From assembly GCF_006716065.1 (NCBI RefSeq), contig NZ_VFOL01000001.1, positions 3,410,001-3,474,000 of the forward strand: a stretch of 64,000 nucleotides of DNA, read 5' to 3'. Source of the DNA: Salinispora arenicola (GTDB lineage: Bacteria; Actinomycetota; Actinomycetes; Mycobacteriales; Micromonosporaceae). Below are positions 53,348-62,751 of this stretch, in pieces. The notes beneath the pieces are model-generated. The model saw only the letters and a list, made by a program, of their open reading frames with translations, made no database searches and was not told where the DNA came from. Each line of letters begins with the position of its first letter. The first letter of the stretch is position 1. The position numbers and the translations under genes were made by a program.

Positions 53348-54694
53348 GTGCGCCTGTCTGACCTGCGCGGACGCAAAGTCGCGGTCTGGGGGACCGGCCG
53401 GGAGGGACGGGCTGCGGTGACGGCGATCGCCGCGCACGGCCCGGCGGACCTGGTCGCGGTCGACGATGGCGGCTCGCCGGTCAGCCCGCCCTGGGACGGG
53501 CACCTCGCAACGGCGGCGCCGCTGGTCACCGGTGAAGCGGGCGCCGAACGGCTGGCCGCCGCCGAGGTGGTGGTCCGCTCCCCGGGCGTGCCGAACACCC
53601 ATCCGTGGCTGGCCGAGCTGCGTCGACGTCAGGTGCCGGTCACCCAGGGCACGGCGCTGTGGTTGGCCGACCACGCCGCCCGTACCGTCGGGGTCACCGG
53701 TAGCAAGGGCAAGAGCACCACGTCCAGCCTGATCAGCCACCTGCTCGCCGCGGTGGACCGACCCAACGTCTTCGGCGGCAACATCGGGGTGCCGACGCTG
53801 GAGCTGCCGGCGGCCGACCTCTACGTGCTGGAGCTGTCCAGCTACCAGTGCAGCGACCTGACCGACTCTCCCCGGGTCGCCGTGGTGACCGCGCTCTTCC
53901 CCGAGCACCTGGACGCCCACGGCGGCGAACGCGAGTACTACCGTGACAAGCTCAACCTGCTGGCACACGGCCCGGAAACCATCGTCGTCAACGGTGCCGA
54001 TCCACGGCTCGCCGCCGAGCTCGGCGACCGGCCCGTCGTCCGTGCCGGCACCCCCGACACCACCTACGTGGCGGGTGGCCCGGACGGCACTCCCTGGTTC
54101 CACCTCGGCGACCAGCCGCTTTTCCCCCGTGCGGTGCTGCCACTGGTCGGGCGGCACAACGAGGGCAACCTTTGTGTGGCACTGTCCGTGCTCGACGTGC
54201 TCGGCGTCGACATGCGCGCTCGCCGGGACACCGTGGCGGTGGCCGTCGCCGAGTTCCAGGGGCTCGCCCACCGGCTCACCGAGATCGTCGACCCGTCCGG
54301 CCTCACCTTCGTTGACGACACACTCGCCACCAGCCCGTACGCGGCCATGCACGCGATCGACGCGTACGACGGGCGGGCGCTCACGGTGATCGTCGGTGGT
54401 GCGGACCGGGGCCTGGACTACACGCCGCTGCGTGAGCATCTCGCCGAACGGGAGATCACCGTGATCGGCGTACCGGACAGCGGGTCACGGATCGTCGCCG
54501 CGCTGGACGGGTTGCCGAAGGTCCGGTGCGAGGTCACCGACGATCTGGTCGGGGCGGTTCGGCTGGCCCGACGGGTCACCCCGGCCGGCGGGGTGGTGCT
54601 GCTGTCTCCGGCCGCACCGAGTTACGGGCGGTTCCGTAACTTCGAGCACCGCTCCGAGGTGTTCGCCCAGGCGGTCCGCGACACCGCCGGCTGA
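53348..54694 (+). CDS. murD2: UDP-MurNAc-L-Ala: L-glutamate ligase MurD2
   Basis: A 448-aa Mur ligase. The ATP loop GVTGSKGKSTTSSLI, the central-domain motif LELSSYQCSDLTD, and the C-terminal VGRHNEGNLCVALSV and HRLTEIVDPSGLTFVDDTLATSP are visible. Its sequence is MurD-like, and the divergent murL makes the L-Glu-specific MurD2 role the best reading; MurL then epimerises the product. An ordinary D-Glu-adding MurD is the alternative, but that would usually lie in the dcw cluster. GTG start at 53348 after GGAGAGCCC. Confidence 0.87.
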   Translation: MRLSDLRGRKVAVWGTGREGRAAVTAIAAHGPADLVAVDDGGSPVSPPWDGHLATAAPLVTGEAGAERLAAAEVVVRSPGVPNTHPWLAELRRRQVPVTQGTALWLADHAARTVGVTGSKGKSTTSSLISHLLAAVDRPNVFGGNIGVPTLELPAADLYVLELSSYQCSDLTDSPRVAVVTALFPEHLDAHGGEREYYRDKLNLLAHGPETIVVNGADPRLAAELGDRPVVRAGTPDTTYVAGGPDGTPWFHLGDQPLFPRAVLPLVGRHNEGNLCVALSVLDVLGVDMRARRDTVAVAVAEFQGLAHRLTEIVDPSGLTFVDDTLATSPYAAMHAIDAYDGRALTVIVGGADRGLDYTPLREHLAEREITVIGVPDSGSRIVAALDGLPKVRCEVTDDLVGAVRLARRVTPAGGVVLLSPAAPSYGRFRNFEHRSEVFAQAVRDTAG

Positions 54695-56304
54695 GGCCGA
54701 GGAACTCTCGTCGCGGTTCGGCCCGGCGCTGCCGGCCCACCGTGCCCCCGGGGAACGGGGGCGAGTGCGACGCCTCAGGTGATGTAGGGCTTCGACGTCG
54801 GCAGGGGCGGCTGTGCGTCTGGTGGGATCGACAGGATCGGAATGGGCTTGCCGCTGGGGAGTTGCGGCTGAGTCGGTCCGAGGGTGCCGGGCCGGCCGCA
54901 TTCTGCACATGTCCGCCGTGTGGTCGAGGCGACGGTGTGCCTTCAACGCGGTGGTGACCCGTTGGCGGGCCAAGCCAGGATTGTGGCGCGACAAGTCGAG
55001 TCTCATCACGAGTTGACCGACAACGAACCGAGGGAAGCGGAGTATTCCGTACCGACGGCACCGATGTGACAACTCGAAGGCAAGCGCTGACAGAAGGTGC
55101 GTCGGTGTCGCATCGGAACCGGCTTCGGTGTCCACCCTCGCGAGGTCAACCTAGGCGGAGGGTACGCGCTGCCTGGCAGTGTGGACATCGCATCCAGCAA
55201 GGCCGTTGAGCCGCCACCCGCCGGAGCCTCAAAGACAATTACTGGAGACCTCGTTGTCGTCGGATGGCCGTCGTCGTCGAGCGGCCGTGCCATGAGTTTC
55301 CGGACCAGTTTCGCGGCGTCCGTGCGTCCGTGGATCTGCCTGGCGATCCAGTCGCGTACACCCCTCTCTGAGGATGCGACACCGGGATGCCCAACCGACT
55401 CGCCGCATCTGCGGTGGACAAAGACAGACCATTGATCTCCGGCGGACGCATGGTGCGCGTGTATCGGACGTCACATTCTGGTGCAGAGATTTGTGAGGAC
55501 GCTTGTTTGTCAGCTATCCAACGATTTCGCGTATCCTCGCAGTCATCCTGGTTCGTCCGTCGGTCCGGCTGGTCACCGAGCGCGGTAGGGCATATCCGAC
55601 GGTAGGCGGGCGGCGACCTGCCGGCTGACACAGCGACCCCGAGGTGAACGTGCCCAACCGCAAGCCCACCGACGGCAGCCCGAGGTAGCAGCCCCGCGAT
55701 CTACGCACCCTCCATCCTGTCCGGCCGGGTAGCGGTCTCGGTCGGGGCGCCACTCGGTCAGCGAACGAGACGCCCTCCTGGCCCGCGACGGGCATCCAGG
55801 CTTCCGGTCGGCGTCGCGCGACCTCACCGGCGCGCCGGTACGACACCAAGGAGGGCTGCGCCCGCCACGGAAGGTAGGGCAAGCCCCGGGTGCCCTCAGC
55901 GCGTGTCCCCACACCGGATGCCGAGCACACTCCACAACGGGCGTGTCGCATCGGATCGGTCCACCACCGATGCTGCTAAGCGTAAGGACGGTGCAGCGCT
56001 CCGTATGGACTGGCGGCAGCGCAACTCGGGATCGGAGTTTCCTCGGTACACGCACTGAGAATGGACAGACGATGCGGAATCCGACGATCCAACCCGGCCG
56101 GGCCGGCAAAAGACTATGAAACGGCCCCCTGATTCAAGTTGCAAGCCGTCTGAGGGTTGCGGGACGGCGCATGTACCGCCATATTTCCTGTGATCCGATA
56201 CCGCCAGGCGGGGATGGCCATGTCGGTGCCCGGAAAGCGTGTTCACACAGGTTTGGAACGGTTTCACCCGCCGCCGCCCCGGCTGGCGTGACAAGGAGCG
56301 TGTA
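54695..56304. other. Long non-coding or decayed region
   Basis: About 1.6 kb between murD2 and the conservon. The only protein-like content is the decayed ATPase gene fragment at 54907-55359. The stretch 55360-56304 has many open frames on both strands but none with convincing protein pattern, ribosome site and family match. The last part should hold the conservon promoter. Confidence 0.5.
54907..55359 (-). pseudogene. Frameshifted remnant of an ATP-binding protein gene
   Basis: On the minus strand, from about 55359, codons read RDWIARQIHGRTDAAKLVRK, then PVIVFEAPAGGGSTALLDAM, a degenerate P-loop (G-x-x-GGG-S-T). At 55150 the frame changes by two bases and the protein-like sequence resumes: DTEAGSDATPTHLLSALAFE and LRFPRFVVGQLVMRLDL, running to about 54907. 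Together they look like the N-terminal ATPase part of one longer actinobacterial P-loop protein. No start with a ribosome site and no C-terminal part is found, so the gene is truncated and frameshifted. Confidence 0.55.
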
Positions 56305-58758
56305 GTGACGGTGGTGCGGCATCGGCGCAGCAGACAGGCGAACTCCACGGTGGTCCGATCGGGTGTGGAGCCCCCGGCCGCCACGAAGTGGGGCGGAACC
56401 ATCCGCGGCCGGTTGGTCGGCATCATCGCCCTACCGGTACTGGCCATCGTGTTGCTGCTTGGCTACATCACGGTCGTGGAGACGTCCAGCTACCGTGCCG
56501 TCACCGCAGCCAGTGACTCGGTATCGGTCGCCCTCGCGGTGCAGGATCTGACCCAGGAACTGCAGACCGAGCGCGGTCTCACCGCCGGTCTGCTCGGTGG
56601 TAACGCCGGATTCCGGCTCGAGATCGACCCAGCCCGGCAGCGGGTGAACCAGCGACGAGAGGCAGTCGAAGCAGCGATCGCTGGTGGTGGGAGTGTGGCC
56701 GACCGCGTCGACGCAGCCCTGCGAGAGCTCGATGGGCTTCCTGTGGTCCGCTCCGGCGCCGACAACGGCAGCGCCGGACGGGCCGCGACGTTCGAGTTCT
56801 TCACCGAACGAATCGCCACGCTGAATCGCATCGATTTCGGTCTCGACCAGGTCACCGATCCGGAACTGCGGCGGCACGTCGCCACCTTCACCGCACTGAA
56901 CCGGATCAAGGAAAGCACCGCCCAACAGCGGGCACTCCTCAACGGAGTGTTCTCGGCTGGCGGATTCGAAGAGGGTGAGTTCCTTCAGTTCGCCGCGATG
57001 CGTGCAGCCCGCGATGTCGCCCTGGTCGACTTCGCCGGACAGGCGACGTCGAGTCAGAAGGCCGCCAGTGATTGGGTGCTGGATACCGGGGCCGCCCGGG
57101 TGGCCGCCTATTTCGAGCAGGTTGCCCTCGCCTCCGCTGACGGCCGTCGGTTGCAGGTCAACCCCCAGTCGTGGTGGTCGGCCCTGACCACGGTGCTGGA
57201 TGGTATGCGCCAGATTCAGCAGCACGTCGGTGCGGAGATCGAGGCACGGGCCGCGGAGCGCCAGAACGAGTCCACCCAGCGCATCCTCGTGGTCGCTTCC
57301 GGGGTGTTGCTCTTCCTGATCGGCGCGATCGCCCTGCTGGTGTTGGCTGCTCGGTCGATTACCCGCCCGCTGGCGAGGCTGGCCGCCGAGGCCAACGACC
57401 TGGCGACAACTCGGCTACCGGCCGCGGTGCGCCGGCTCCAGGGCGGAGATGGGGACAGCGATCCGGAGGCCCCAGCCTCGGTCCGGATACCGGCTGGCGC
57501 CACGTCGGAGATCCGGTCGGTGGCTGGTGCTCTCGATCAGGTGCAGGCCGTGGCCTTCCGCCTCGCAGCCGAGCAGGCGCTGCTCCGTCGCAGTACCACC
57601 GAGTCCCTGGCGAACCTGGGTCGGCGTAACCAGAATCTGCTGCGGCGTCAGCTCGGGTTCATCACCAAGTTGGAACGGGAGGAAAGCGATCCCACCGGAC
57701 TCGCCAACCTTTTCGAGCTGGACCATCTCGCCACCCGTATGCGGCGCAACGCGGAGAGCCTACTGGTGCTGGTGGGTGCCGGAAAGCCGCGCCAGTGGCT
57801 GGCGCCACTGCCGGTCGCCGATGTGATTCGCGCGGCGATCTCCGAGGTCGAGGAGTACCGGCGGGTGCAGTTGCGCCGTATCGACGATGCCTGGGTCGTC
57901 GGAGCCGATGTCAGCGCGGTGGCACACATGCTCGCCGAGTTGGTCGAGAACGGTCTGACCTTTTCACCGCCTGAGTCCGACGTGGAGATCCAGGGTCGTC
58001 GCAGCAGCGAGGGATACCTCATCGCCATTACCGACCAGGGCGTTGGGATGTTGCCCGAAGACCTGGCTTCGGCAAATGCCCGGCTACGTGGGGAGGGTGA
58101 CTTCGTTTCCGCCCCCACCCGCTATCTCGGGCACCACGTGGTGGGCCAACTCGCTCGGGACCTGGAGATCGACGTCCAGTTGGTCCCCTCGCCGGTCACC
58201 GGGGTCACCGCCCGGGTGGTCCTACCGTTCACCGTGCTGACGACCCCGGACGCGGGCCCACCCGAGGAGGGTTCGGTGGCCGGTGAGGCCCCGTCGATCG
58301 CCATTGCCACCGTCTCCGAACAGGTCACGGCAGTGGCCGGGGGCCCGTCCCGTCAGCTCCCACAAATCGCCAGCCGTCCGGCTCCAGCGGTGGAGCCAGT
58401 CGGCACCAGCCCGCCCACCGATGGTGTTCGGAGTGACGCCGTGGTCCAGCCGGTGAGCGACCGGCCGACCGGCCTCCCCGCGCAGCTGACCACCGGCAGC
58501 CCGACCGGGGACCGGACCGCCAACGGGCTGCGCAAACGCCTGCCGCGGGACCGGCGGCCGACCACAGTGGCGCCCGCGGTCGCCGCACCGGAGTCCGGAC
58601 GGCGCCCGCCAGCTCTCGACGATTCGCCGACGAACATCCGGGACCGGTTGACCGCACTGCGCGCTGGGATGCTTCGCGGACAGGACAATCCGTCGGCGAC
58701 CGTTTCCGACTCCGGTGCCGATGCCCCGACCGAGCCTTGGAGGACACGTGACGGTTGA
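56305..58758 (+). CDS. cvnA: Conservon sensor histidine kinase-like protein (CvnA type)
   Basis: An 817-aa membrane protein. Two membrane helices (residues about 35-57 and 330-352) bracket a nitrate/nitrite-sensing-type (NIT) extracellular domain (QDLTQELQTERGLTAGLLGG). A HAMP-like linker, a helical region (RRNQNLLRRQLGFITKLERE) and an HATPase domain (MLAELVENGLTFSPPESDV, ITDQGVGMLPEDL) follow, then a disordered tail. No classical His phosphorylation box is seen, as in other conservons. The GTG at 56305 follows AAGGAG. It overlaps cvnB by eleven bases. Confidence 0.9.
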   Translation: MTVVRHRRSRQANSTVVRSGVEPPAATKWGGTIRGRLVGIIALPVLAIVLLLGYITVVETSSYRAVTAASDSVSVALAVQDLTQELQTERGLTAGLLGGNAGFRLEIDPARQRVNQRREAVEAAIAGGGSVADRVDAALRELDGLPVVRSGADNGSAGRAATFEFFTERIATLNRIDFGLDQVTDPELRRHVATFTALNRIKESTAQQRALLNGVFSAGGFEEGEFLQFAAMRAARDVALVDFAGQATSSQKAASDWVLDTGAARVAAYFEQVALASADGRRLQVNPQSWWSALTTVLDGMRQIQQHVGAEIEARAAERQNESTQRILVVASGVLLFLIGAIALLVLAARSITRPLARLAAEANDLATTRLPAAVRRLQGGDGDSDPEAPASVRIPAGATSEIRSVAGALDQVQAVAFRLAAEQALLRRSTTESLANLGRRNQNLLRRQLGFITKLEREESDPTGLANLFELDHLATRMRRNAESLLVLVGAGKPRQWLAPLPVADVIRAAISEVEEYRRVQLRRIDDAWVVGADVSAVAHMLAELVENGLTFSPPESDVEIQGRRSSEGYLIAITDQGVGMLPEDLASANARLRGEGDFVSAPTRYLGHHVVGQLARDLEIDVQLVPSPVTGVTARVVLPFTVLTTPDAGPPEEGSVAGEAPSIAIATVSEQVTAVAGGPSRQLPQIASRPAPAVEPVGTSPPTDGVRSDAVVQPVSDRPTGLPAQLTTGSPTGDRTANGLRKRLPRDRRPTTVAPAVAAPESGRRPPALDDSPTNIRDRLTALRAGMLRGQDNPSATVSDSGADAPTEPWRTRDG

Positions 58759-59173
58759 CATTCAGACCGATCCGCACCAGTTGAACTGGTTGTTGGCCAA
58801 CTTCGTGCGTCGTACCGACGGGGCGCGGGATGCCGTCGCCGTCTCCTCCGATGGCCTGCTGATTGCCGCTTCGGCCGGGCTGGACCGGGGAGCCGCTGAC
58901 CAATTGGCCGCGATCGTGTCCAGTATGTCCAGTCTGGCGCGGACTGCCTCCCGCAAGTACGACTTCGACGGGTTGAAACTCATCATGATCGAGATGAGGC
59001 GGGGGTTTCTCCTGGTGTCGGCGATCAGCGACGGCAGCTGTCTGGGTGTGCTCGCCGAAGGGGGATGCGACCTGGGCCTGGTCGGGTACGAGATCTCGCT
59101 CCTCGCCGAGCGGTTCGGCGCCCTGCTGACTCCCGCCCTGATCTCCGAGTCGAGACGGGTCCTACCCCGGTGA
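58748..59173 (+). CDS. cvnB: Conservon roadblock/LC7 protein (CvnB type)
   Basis: A 141-aa roadblock/LC7-fold protein: LNWLLANFVRRTDGARDAVA, SSDGLLIAASAGLDR, and LIMIEMRRGFLLVSAISDGS. In conservons it binds the GTPase and links it to the sensor. Its start lies inside the end of cvnA and its stop overlaps the cvnC start by four bases. Confidence 0.92.
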   Translation: MTVDIQTDPHQLNWLLANFVRRTDGARDAVAVSSDGLLIAASAGLDRGAADQLAAIVSSMSSLARTASRKYDFDGLKLIMIEMRRGFLLVSAISDGSCLGVLAEGGCDLGLVGYEISLLAERFGALLTPALISESRRVLPR

Positions 59174-59601
59174 ACGACACCGGACCCCGGCTGCCCGATC
59201 CGCGGATGATCCCACACTGGACGTCCACGCGGTCACCGGCTGTCCGGGAACCGCAGCCGCACCCGCCGGCGGACCCCACGGACGAGGCCGCGGTGCGCCC
59301 GTTTCTACTCACCGGCGGACGTACCCGGCCCGTGCAGGACGGGCTGCGGGTGGAGACCCTGCTCTTCGCCCAGCCCGCAGCGCTGTCCGCACCACTGCGT
59401 TTCGAAGCCCACCAAATCGTGACGCTGTGTCAGCGGCCCACCAGCGTGGCGGATCTGGCGGTGGCGATGCGGGTGCCGCTCGGCGTTGTCCGGGTGCTCG
59501 CCGCCGACCTCCTCACCGAGGGCCACCTGCGCCGCGAGGAACAGGGTGAGTTCTCCCTCGCCATGCTCGAGAGGATCAGAGACCGTGTCCGCGCCCTCTA
59601 G
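59170..59601 (+). CDS. cvnC: Conservon DUF742 protein (CvnC type)
   Basis: A 143-aa protein. A Pro-rich start is followed by the DUF742 region: VRPFLLTGGRTRP, then LRFEAHQIVTLCQRPTSVAD and a winged-helix-like end, LAVAMRVPLGVVRVLAADLL. It is the third gene of the conservon, overlapping cvnB (GTGA) and cvnD (17 bases). Confidence 0.92.
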   Translation: MNDTGPRLPDPRMIPHWTSTRSPAVREPQPHPPADPTDEAAVRPFLLTGGRTRPVQDGLRVETLLFAQPAALSAPLRFEAHQIVTLCQRPTSVADLAVAMRVPLGVVRVLAADLLTEGHLRREEQGEFSLAMLERIRDRVRAL

Positions 59602-60190
59602 CCAACCGCCCGCGCCCACCTCCGTGAAAATCGTGGTCAGTGGAGGATTCGGGGTCGGCAAGACCACCTTCGTCGGGGCCATCTCGGAGATCGAACCCCT
59701 GGTCACCGAGGCCGAACTGACCGAGGTCTCGGTGGGTGTCGACGACACCACCGGAATCGCGGCGAAGACCACCACCACGGTAGCCCTGGACTTCGGCCGA
59801 ATCAGCCTCGACGAATCCCTGCTGATGTACCTGTTCGGCACTCCTGGGCAGGACCGCTTCGCCTTTCTGTGGGACGACCTCGTGGACGGTGCGCTGGGAG
59901 CGGTCGTCCTGGTCGACACCCGCCGCATCGAGGACTGCTTTCCCGCCATCGACTACTTCGAGGATCACCACATCCCGTTCCTGCTGGCGGTCAACAACTT
60001 CGACGTGGCCCAACGGTTCGAACTCGCCGAGGTGCGGGAGGCCCTGGGGGTGGCGGACGACGTGCTGATCGTGAATTGCGACGCCCGTGACCGGGAGTCG
60101 GTCAAACGGGTGTTGATCGCACTTACCGAGGTGGTCCTGGCCCAGTACCTCACTCGGTCAACCGTCGGTGACCCGGCCGGCGGGGCGTAA
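59585..60190 (+). CDS. cvnD: Conservon small GTPase (CvnD type)
   Basis: A 201-aa GTPase. Walker A is GGFGVGKTTFVGA (residues about 20-32); the G3 motif is GTPGQDRFAFLWDD; the NKxD position reads NNFD (LAVNNFDVAQRF), as is usual in this family. It is the output switch of the conservon, cycling between GDP and GTP near the membrane. It is followed by a lipoprotein gene 20 bp downstream. Confidence 0.93.
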   Translation: MSAPSSQPPAPTSVKIVVSGGFGVGKTTFVGAISEIEPLVTEAELTEVSVGVDDTTGIAAKTTTTVALDFGRISLDESLLMYLFGTPGQDRFAFLWDDLVDGALGAVVLVDTRRIEDCFPAIDYFEDHHIPFLLAVNNFDVAQRFELAEVREALGVADDVLIVNCDARDRESVKRVLIALTEVVLAQYLTRSTVGDPAGGA

Positions 60191-60210
60191 CGAGAAAGGG
60201 AACACGCGTC

Positions 60211-61182
60211 ATGCGGATACCAGCCTGGATCAGGGCAACGTCCCTCGTTGGCTCGGCCGTACTGGCACTGACGGCGTGCACGGCCGACATCCAGCCCCGG
60301 GTCGCGGCACCCGGCCCGCCCGCGGCGATCGAGTGCGGCACCCTGACCCTGGCGGTCAACCCGTGGGTCGGGTACGAGGCGAACGTCGCCGTCATCAGCT
60401 ACCTGGCCAAGAACCAGCTCAACTGCACCGTGGTCGAGAAGGACCTCAGCGAGGAGGAGTCCTGGAAGCTGCTTGCAGCCGGCGAGATCGACGCGATCCT
60501 GGAGAACTGGGGCCACGACGACCTGAAAAAGCAGTACATCGACGACGAGCGGGTTGCCGTGGAACACGGTCTCACCGGTAACAAGGGCATCATCGGCTGG
60601 TATGTCCCGCCATGGCTGGCCGAGAGATACCCGGGCATCACCGACTGGCGGAAGCTGAACGACTACACCTTTCTGTTCCGCACTCCCCGCTCCGGTGGTA
60701 GGGGGGAACTGCTCGGCGGCGACCCCACCTACGTCACCAACGACAAGGCCCTGATCCGCAACCTGAAGCTGAACTACACGGTCACCTTCACCGGAAGTGA
60801 GGACAAGCTGATCGAGGCGTTCCGCACGGCGGAGGAGGAGCGTCGGGCCGTCATCGGATACTTCTACGCCCCCCAGTGGTTTCTCTCCGAGGTCGATCTG
60901 GTGCACATCAGGCTCCCTGAGTACACACCCGGGTGTGACGCGGATCCGGCGAAGGTGGCCTGTGACTACCAGCCGTATGATCTCGACAAGATTGCCAACC
61001 GGGAGTTCGCCGAATCCGGTAGTCCGGCCGCGGATTTGATCAAGAACTTCCAGTGGACCAACGCCGATCAGAACACGGTGGCCCGTTACATCCGGCAGGA
61101 CAAGATGTCCCGTGACGAGGCGGCCAAGAGGTGGCTGGACGCGAACCCCGACGTCTGGCGGTCCTGGCTGCCTGCCACCTGA
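60211..61182 (+). CDS. Glycine-betaine-type ABC substrate-binding lipoprotein
   Basis: A 323-aa lipoprotein of the OpuAC/ProX family. Signal peptide with lipobox LTAC (Cys about 24). The mature part has VNPWVGYEANVAVISYL, AGEIDAILENWGHDDLKKQY and GWYVPPWLAERYPGITDW, aromatic-rich segments that bind quaternary amines such as betaine or proline. No ABC permease or ATPase is next to it. It follows cvnD by 20 bp behind GAGAAAGGG and is probably cotranscribed with the conservon, which is unusual. Confidence 0.9.
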   Translation: MRIPAWIRATSLVGSAVLALTACTADIQPRVAAPGPPAAIECGTLTLAVNPWVGYEANVAVISYLAKNQLNCTVVEKDLSEEESWKLLAAGEIDAILENWGHDDLKKQYIDDERVAVEHGLTGNKGIIGWYVPPWLAERYPGITDWRKLNDYTFLFRTPRSGGRGELLGGDPTYVTNDKALIRNLKLNYTVTFTGSEDKLIEAFRTAEEERRAVIGYFYAPQWFLSEVDLVHIRLPEYTPGCDADPAKVACDYQPYDLDKIANREFAESGSPAADLIKNFQWTNADQNTVARYIRQDKMSRDEAAKRWLDANPDVWRSWLPAT

Positions 61183-61190
61183 GCCCGACA

Positions 61191-61245
61191 CCCGGGGCGG
61201 GATGTGGGTCTGGTGATGAGTCGCCAGCGCAAACCCTGCCCCGGG
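61191..61245. terminator. Terminator-like hairpin between convergent genes
   Basis: CCCGGGGC and GCCCCGGG can pair across a 39-base spacer between the binding-protein gene and the Rrf2 gene. Confidence 0.4.
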
Positions 61246-61257
61246 CGAGCCATGCCG

Positions 61258-61767
61258 TCAGGGTGCGCTCGGCGACGGGCGCGACGGTGCGGCACTGATC
61301 GTTGACGTGAGGCGGGACCGGGTGCGGGCTGGTGCCGTCGGCGGCAGTGAGGCGACGATGTCGGCGAGTGAGACGCCGGCGAGGCTACGCCGCCACGCCT
61401 CGTGTGCCTCGGTCATCTTCTCGGCGAGCACGCACATGTTCTGGCACTCGTCGGCGGGGAGCGCCCCCTGCCCCTGTTGGCGGATCTCGCGGCACACGTA
61501 CGGCGGAGAGGTGCCGCCGACTGCCTCGACGATCCGCAGCAGGGTGATCTCGGATGCAGGTTGCGCGAGCCGGAACCCACCGGTGGGACCTGTCGTCGCG
61601 ACCAGGACGCCGGCCTTGACGAGCGCCTGTAGCTGCTTGGCGAGATAGGGCGCCGGGAGGTCGTAGTACCGCGCGAGTTGTGCCGCCGATGCGGTGGAGC
61701 CCGCGTCGAGTTGGGCCAGGGTCGCGGCGCAGTGCAACAGCCATTCGGTGCTGACGGGCAACTTCAC
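61258..61767 (-). CDS. Rrf2 family transcriptional regulator
   Basis: A 169-aa regulator with a winged helix (STASAAQLARYYDLPAPYLA as recognition region, GGFRLAQPASEITLLRIVEA as wing and linker). Cys residues at YVCREI and ECQNMCVLAE match the positions that bind an Fe-S cluster in IscR/NsrR proteins, so redox or NO sensing is possible. The tail is Pro/Ser-rich. It is divergent from an NmrA-like gene and likely represses it. Confidence 0.9.
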   Translation of the reverse strand: MKLPVSTEWLLHCAATLAQLDAGSTASAAQLARYYDLPAPYLAKQLQALVKAGVLVATTGPTGGFRLAQPASEITLLRIVEAVGGTSPPYVCREIRQQGQGALPADECQNMCVLAEKMTEAHEAWRRSLAGVSLADIVASLPPTAPARTRSRLTSTISAAPSRPSPSAP

Positions 61768-61770
61768 CTG

Positions 61771-61812
61771 GTGAGCATATTATAGACATTGTGGATCTGA
61801 ATAGTCCGAGAT
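61771..61812. promoter_or_regulatory. AT-rich control region between Rrf2 and NmrA-like genes
   Basis: The gap (81 bp) contains an AT-rich island, GAGCATATTATAGACATTG, then GAATAGTCC. This contrasts with the high-GC surroundings and probably holds both promoters and the Rrf2 operator; no perfect dyad is seen. Confidence 0.4.
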
Positions 61813-61848
61813 ACGGTCGACGCGGTAGCTGACGAGAGGAGCACCGTC

Positions 61849-62643
61849 ATGCGGATCGCCGTCGCCGGGGCCACCGGCACCATCGGCACACTCACCGCCG
61901 CCGCCCTCGAACGGGACGGGCACGATGTCGTACGCATCAGCCGATCGCTGGGCGTGGACCTGTCCACCGGCGAGGGGCTCGACCGTGCCCTTGGTGGTGT
62001 CGACGCGGTCATCGACGCCACCAACGCACCCCCGACCGGCCGCGCGGAAACTGTGGCGTATTTCGGCACCACCACTCGACACCTGCTCACTGCGGGGCAG
62101 CGAGCAGGTGTCCGGCATCACGTCCTCCTCTCGATCGTCGGGATCGATCGCATCGAGGGCCCCGCACACTACGCGGGCAAGCGCGAGCAGGAGCGCCTCG
62201 TGGCTGCCGGCCCACTGCCGTGGACCATCGTTCCGGCCACGCAGTTCCACGATTTCGCCGCGATGGTCACCGGTTGGACAGAGCGGGACGGCGTCGCCAC
62301 GATCGCGCCGCTGCTCGTGCAGCCGATCGCGCCGCAGGACGTCGCCGACGTTCTCGCCGAGATCGCGGTGGGCCAGCCGCAGGGTCGCCACGTCGACGTC
62401 GCCGGCCCGGACCCGCAGGACCTCGTCGACATGGCGCGACGTACCAACGACGCACGCGGCCACACGGTGCGGCTCGTGCCGACGTGGTCGGCCGTCTTCG
62501 ACTCCTCGATGGCTGGCGTCGTGCTGCTGCCCGGCGAGGGGGCCCGCATCATGCCGACCACTTTCGACGCGTGGCTCGCGGGTGAGCTACCGGAGTGCAC
62601 GCACCGCCGGGCACTCGCGGAACCTTGGCCCACCTCGACCTGA
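61849..62643 (+). CDS. NmrA-like NAD(P)-binding protein
   Basis: A 264-aa atypical short-chain dehydrogenase. The N-terminal Rossmann motif is VAGATGTIGTLTAAAL; there is no catalytic YxxxK, but HYAGKREQERLV and PWTIVPATQFHDF match NmrA/quinone-reductase-type proteins. Such proteins sense NAD(P) state or reduce quinones. Divergent from the Rrf2 regulator, so its expression is probably redox-responsive. Confidence 0.88.
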   Translation: MRIAVAGATGTIGTLTAAALERDGHDVVRISRSLGVDLSTGEGLDRALGGVDAVIDATNAPPTGRAETVAYFGTTTRHLLTAGQRAGVRHHVLLSIVGIDRIEGPAHYAGKREQERLVAAGPLPWTIVPATQFHDFAAMVTGWTERDGVATIAPLLVQPIAPQDVADVLAEIAVGQPQGRHVDVAGPDPQDLVDMARRTNDARGHTVRLVPTWSAVFDSSMAGVVLLPGEGARIMPTTFDAWLAGELPECTHRRALAEPWPTST

Positions 62644-62751
62644 CCAGGCACGTTTCGAACGGGTGAGTACCGTGTCCCGGCTGGTGGTGGGTGCGGGTCA
62701 GTGACCAGAGGTCGCCGTCTGCAAACGGCGACCGCCTTGTCCAAGCCGAGG

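Noticed and set aside
55573..56109. 178-codon minus-strand open frame in the long gap
   Set aside because: Cys/Arg-rich translation without domain pattern or ribosome site; probably noncoding.
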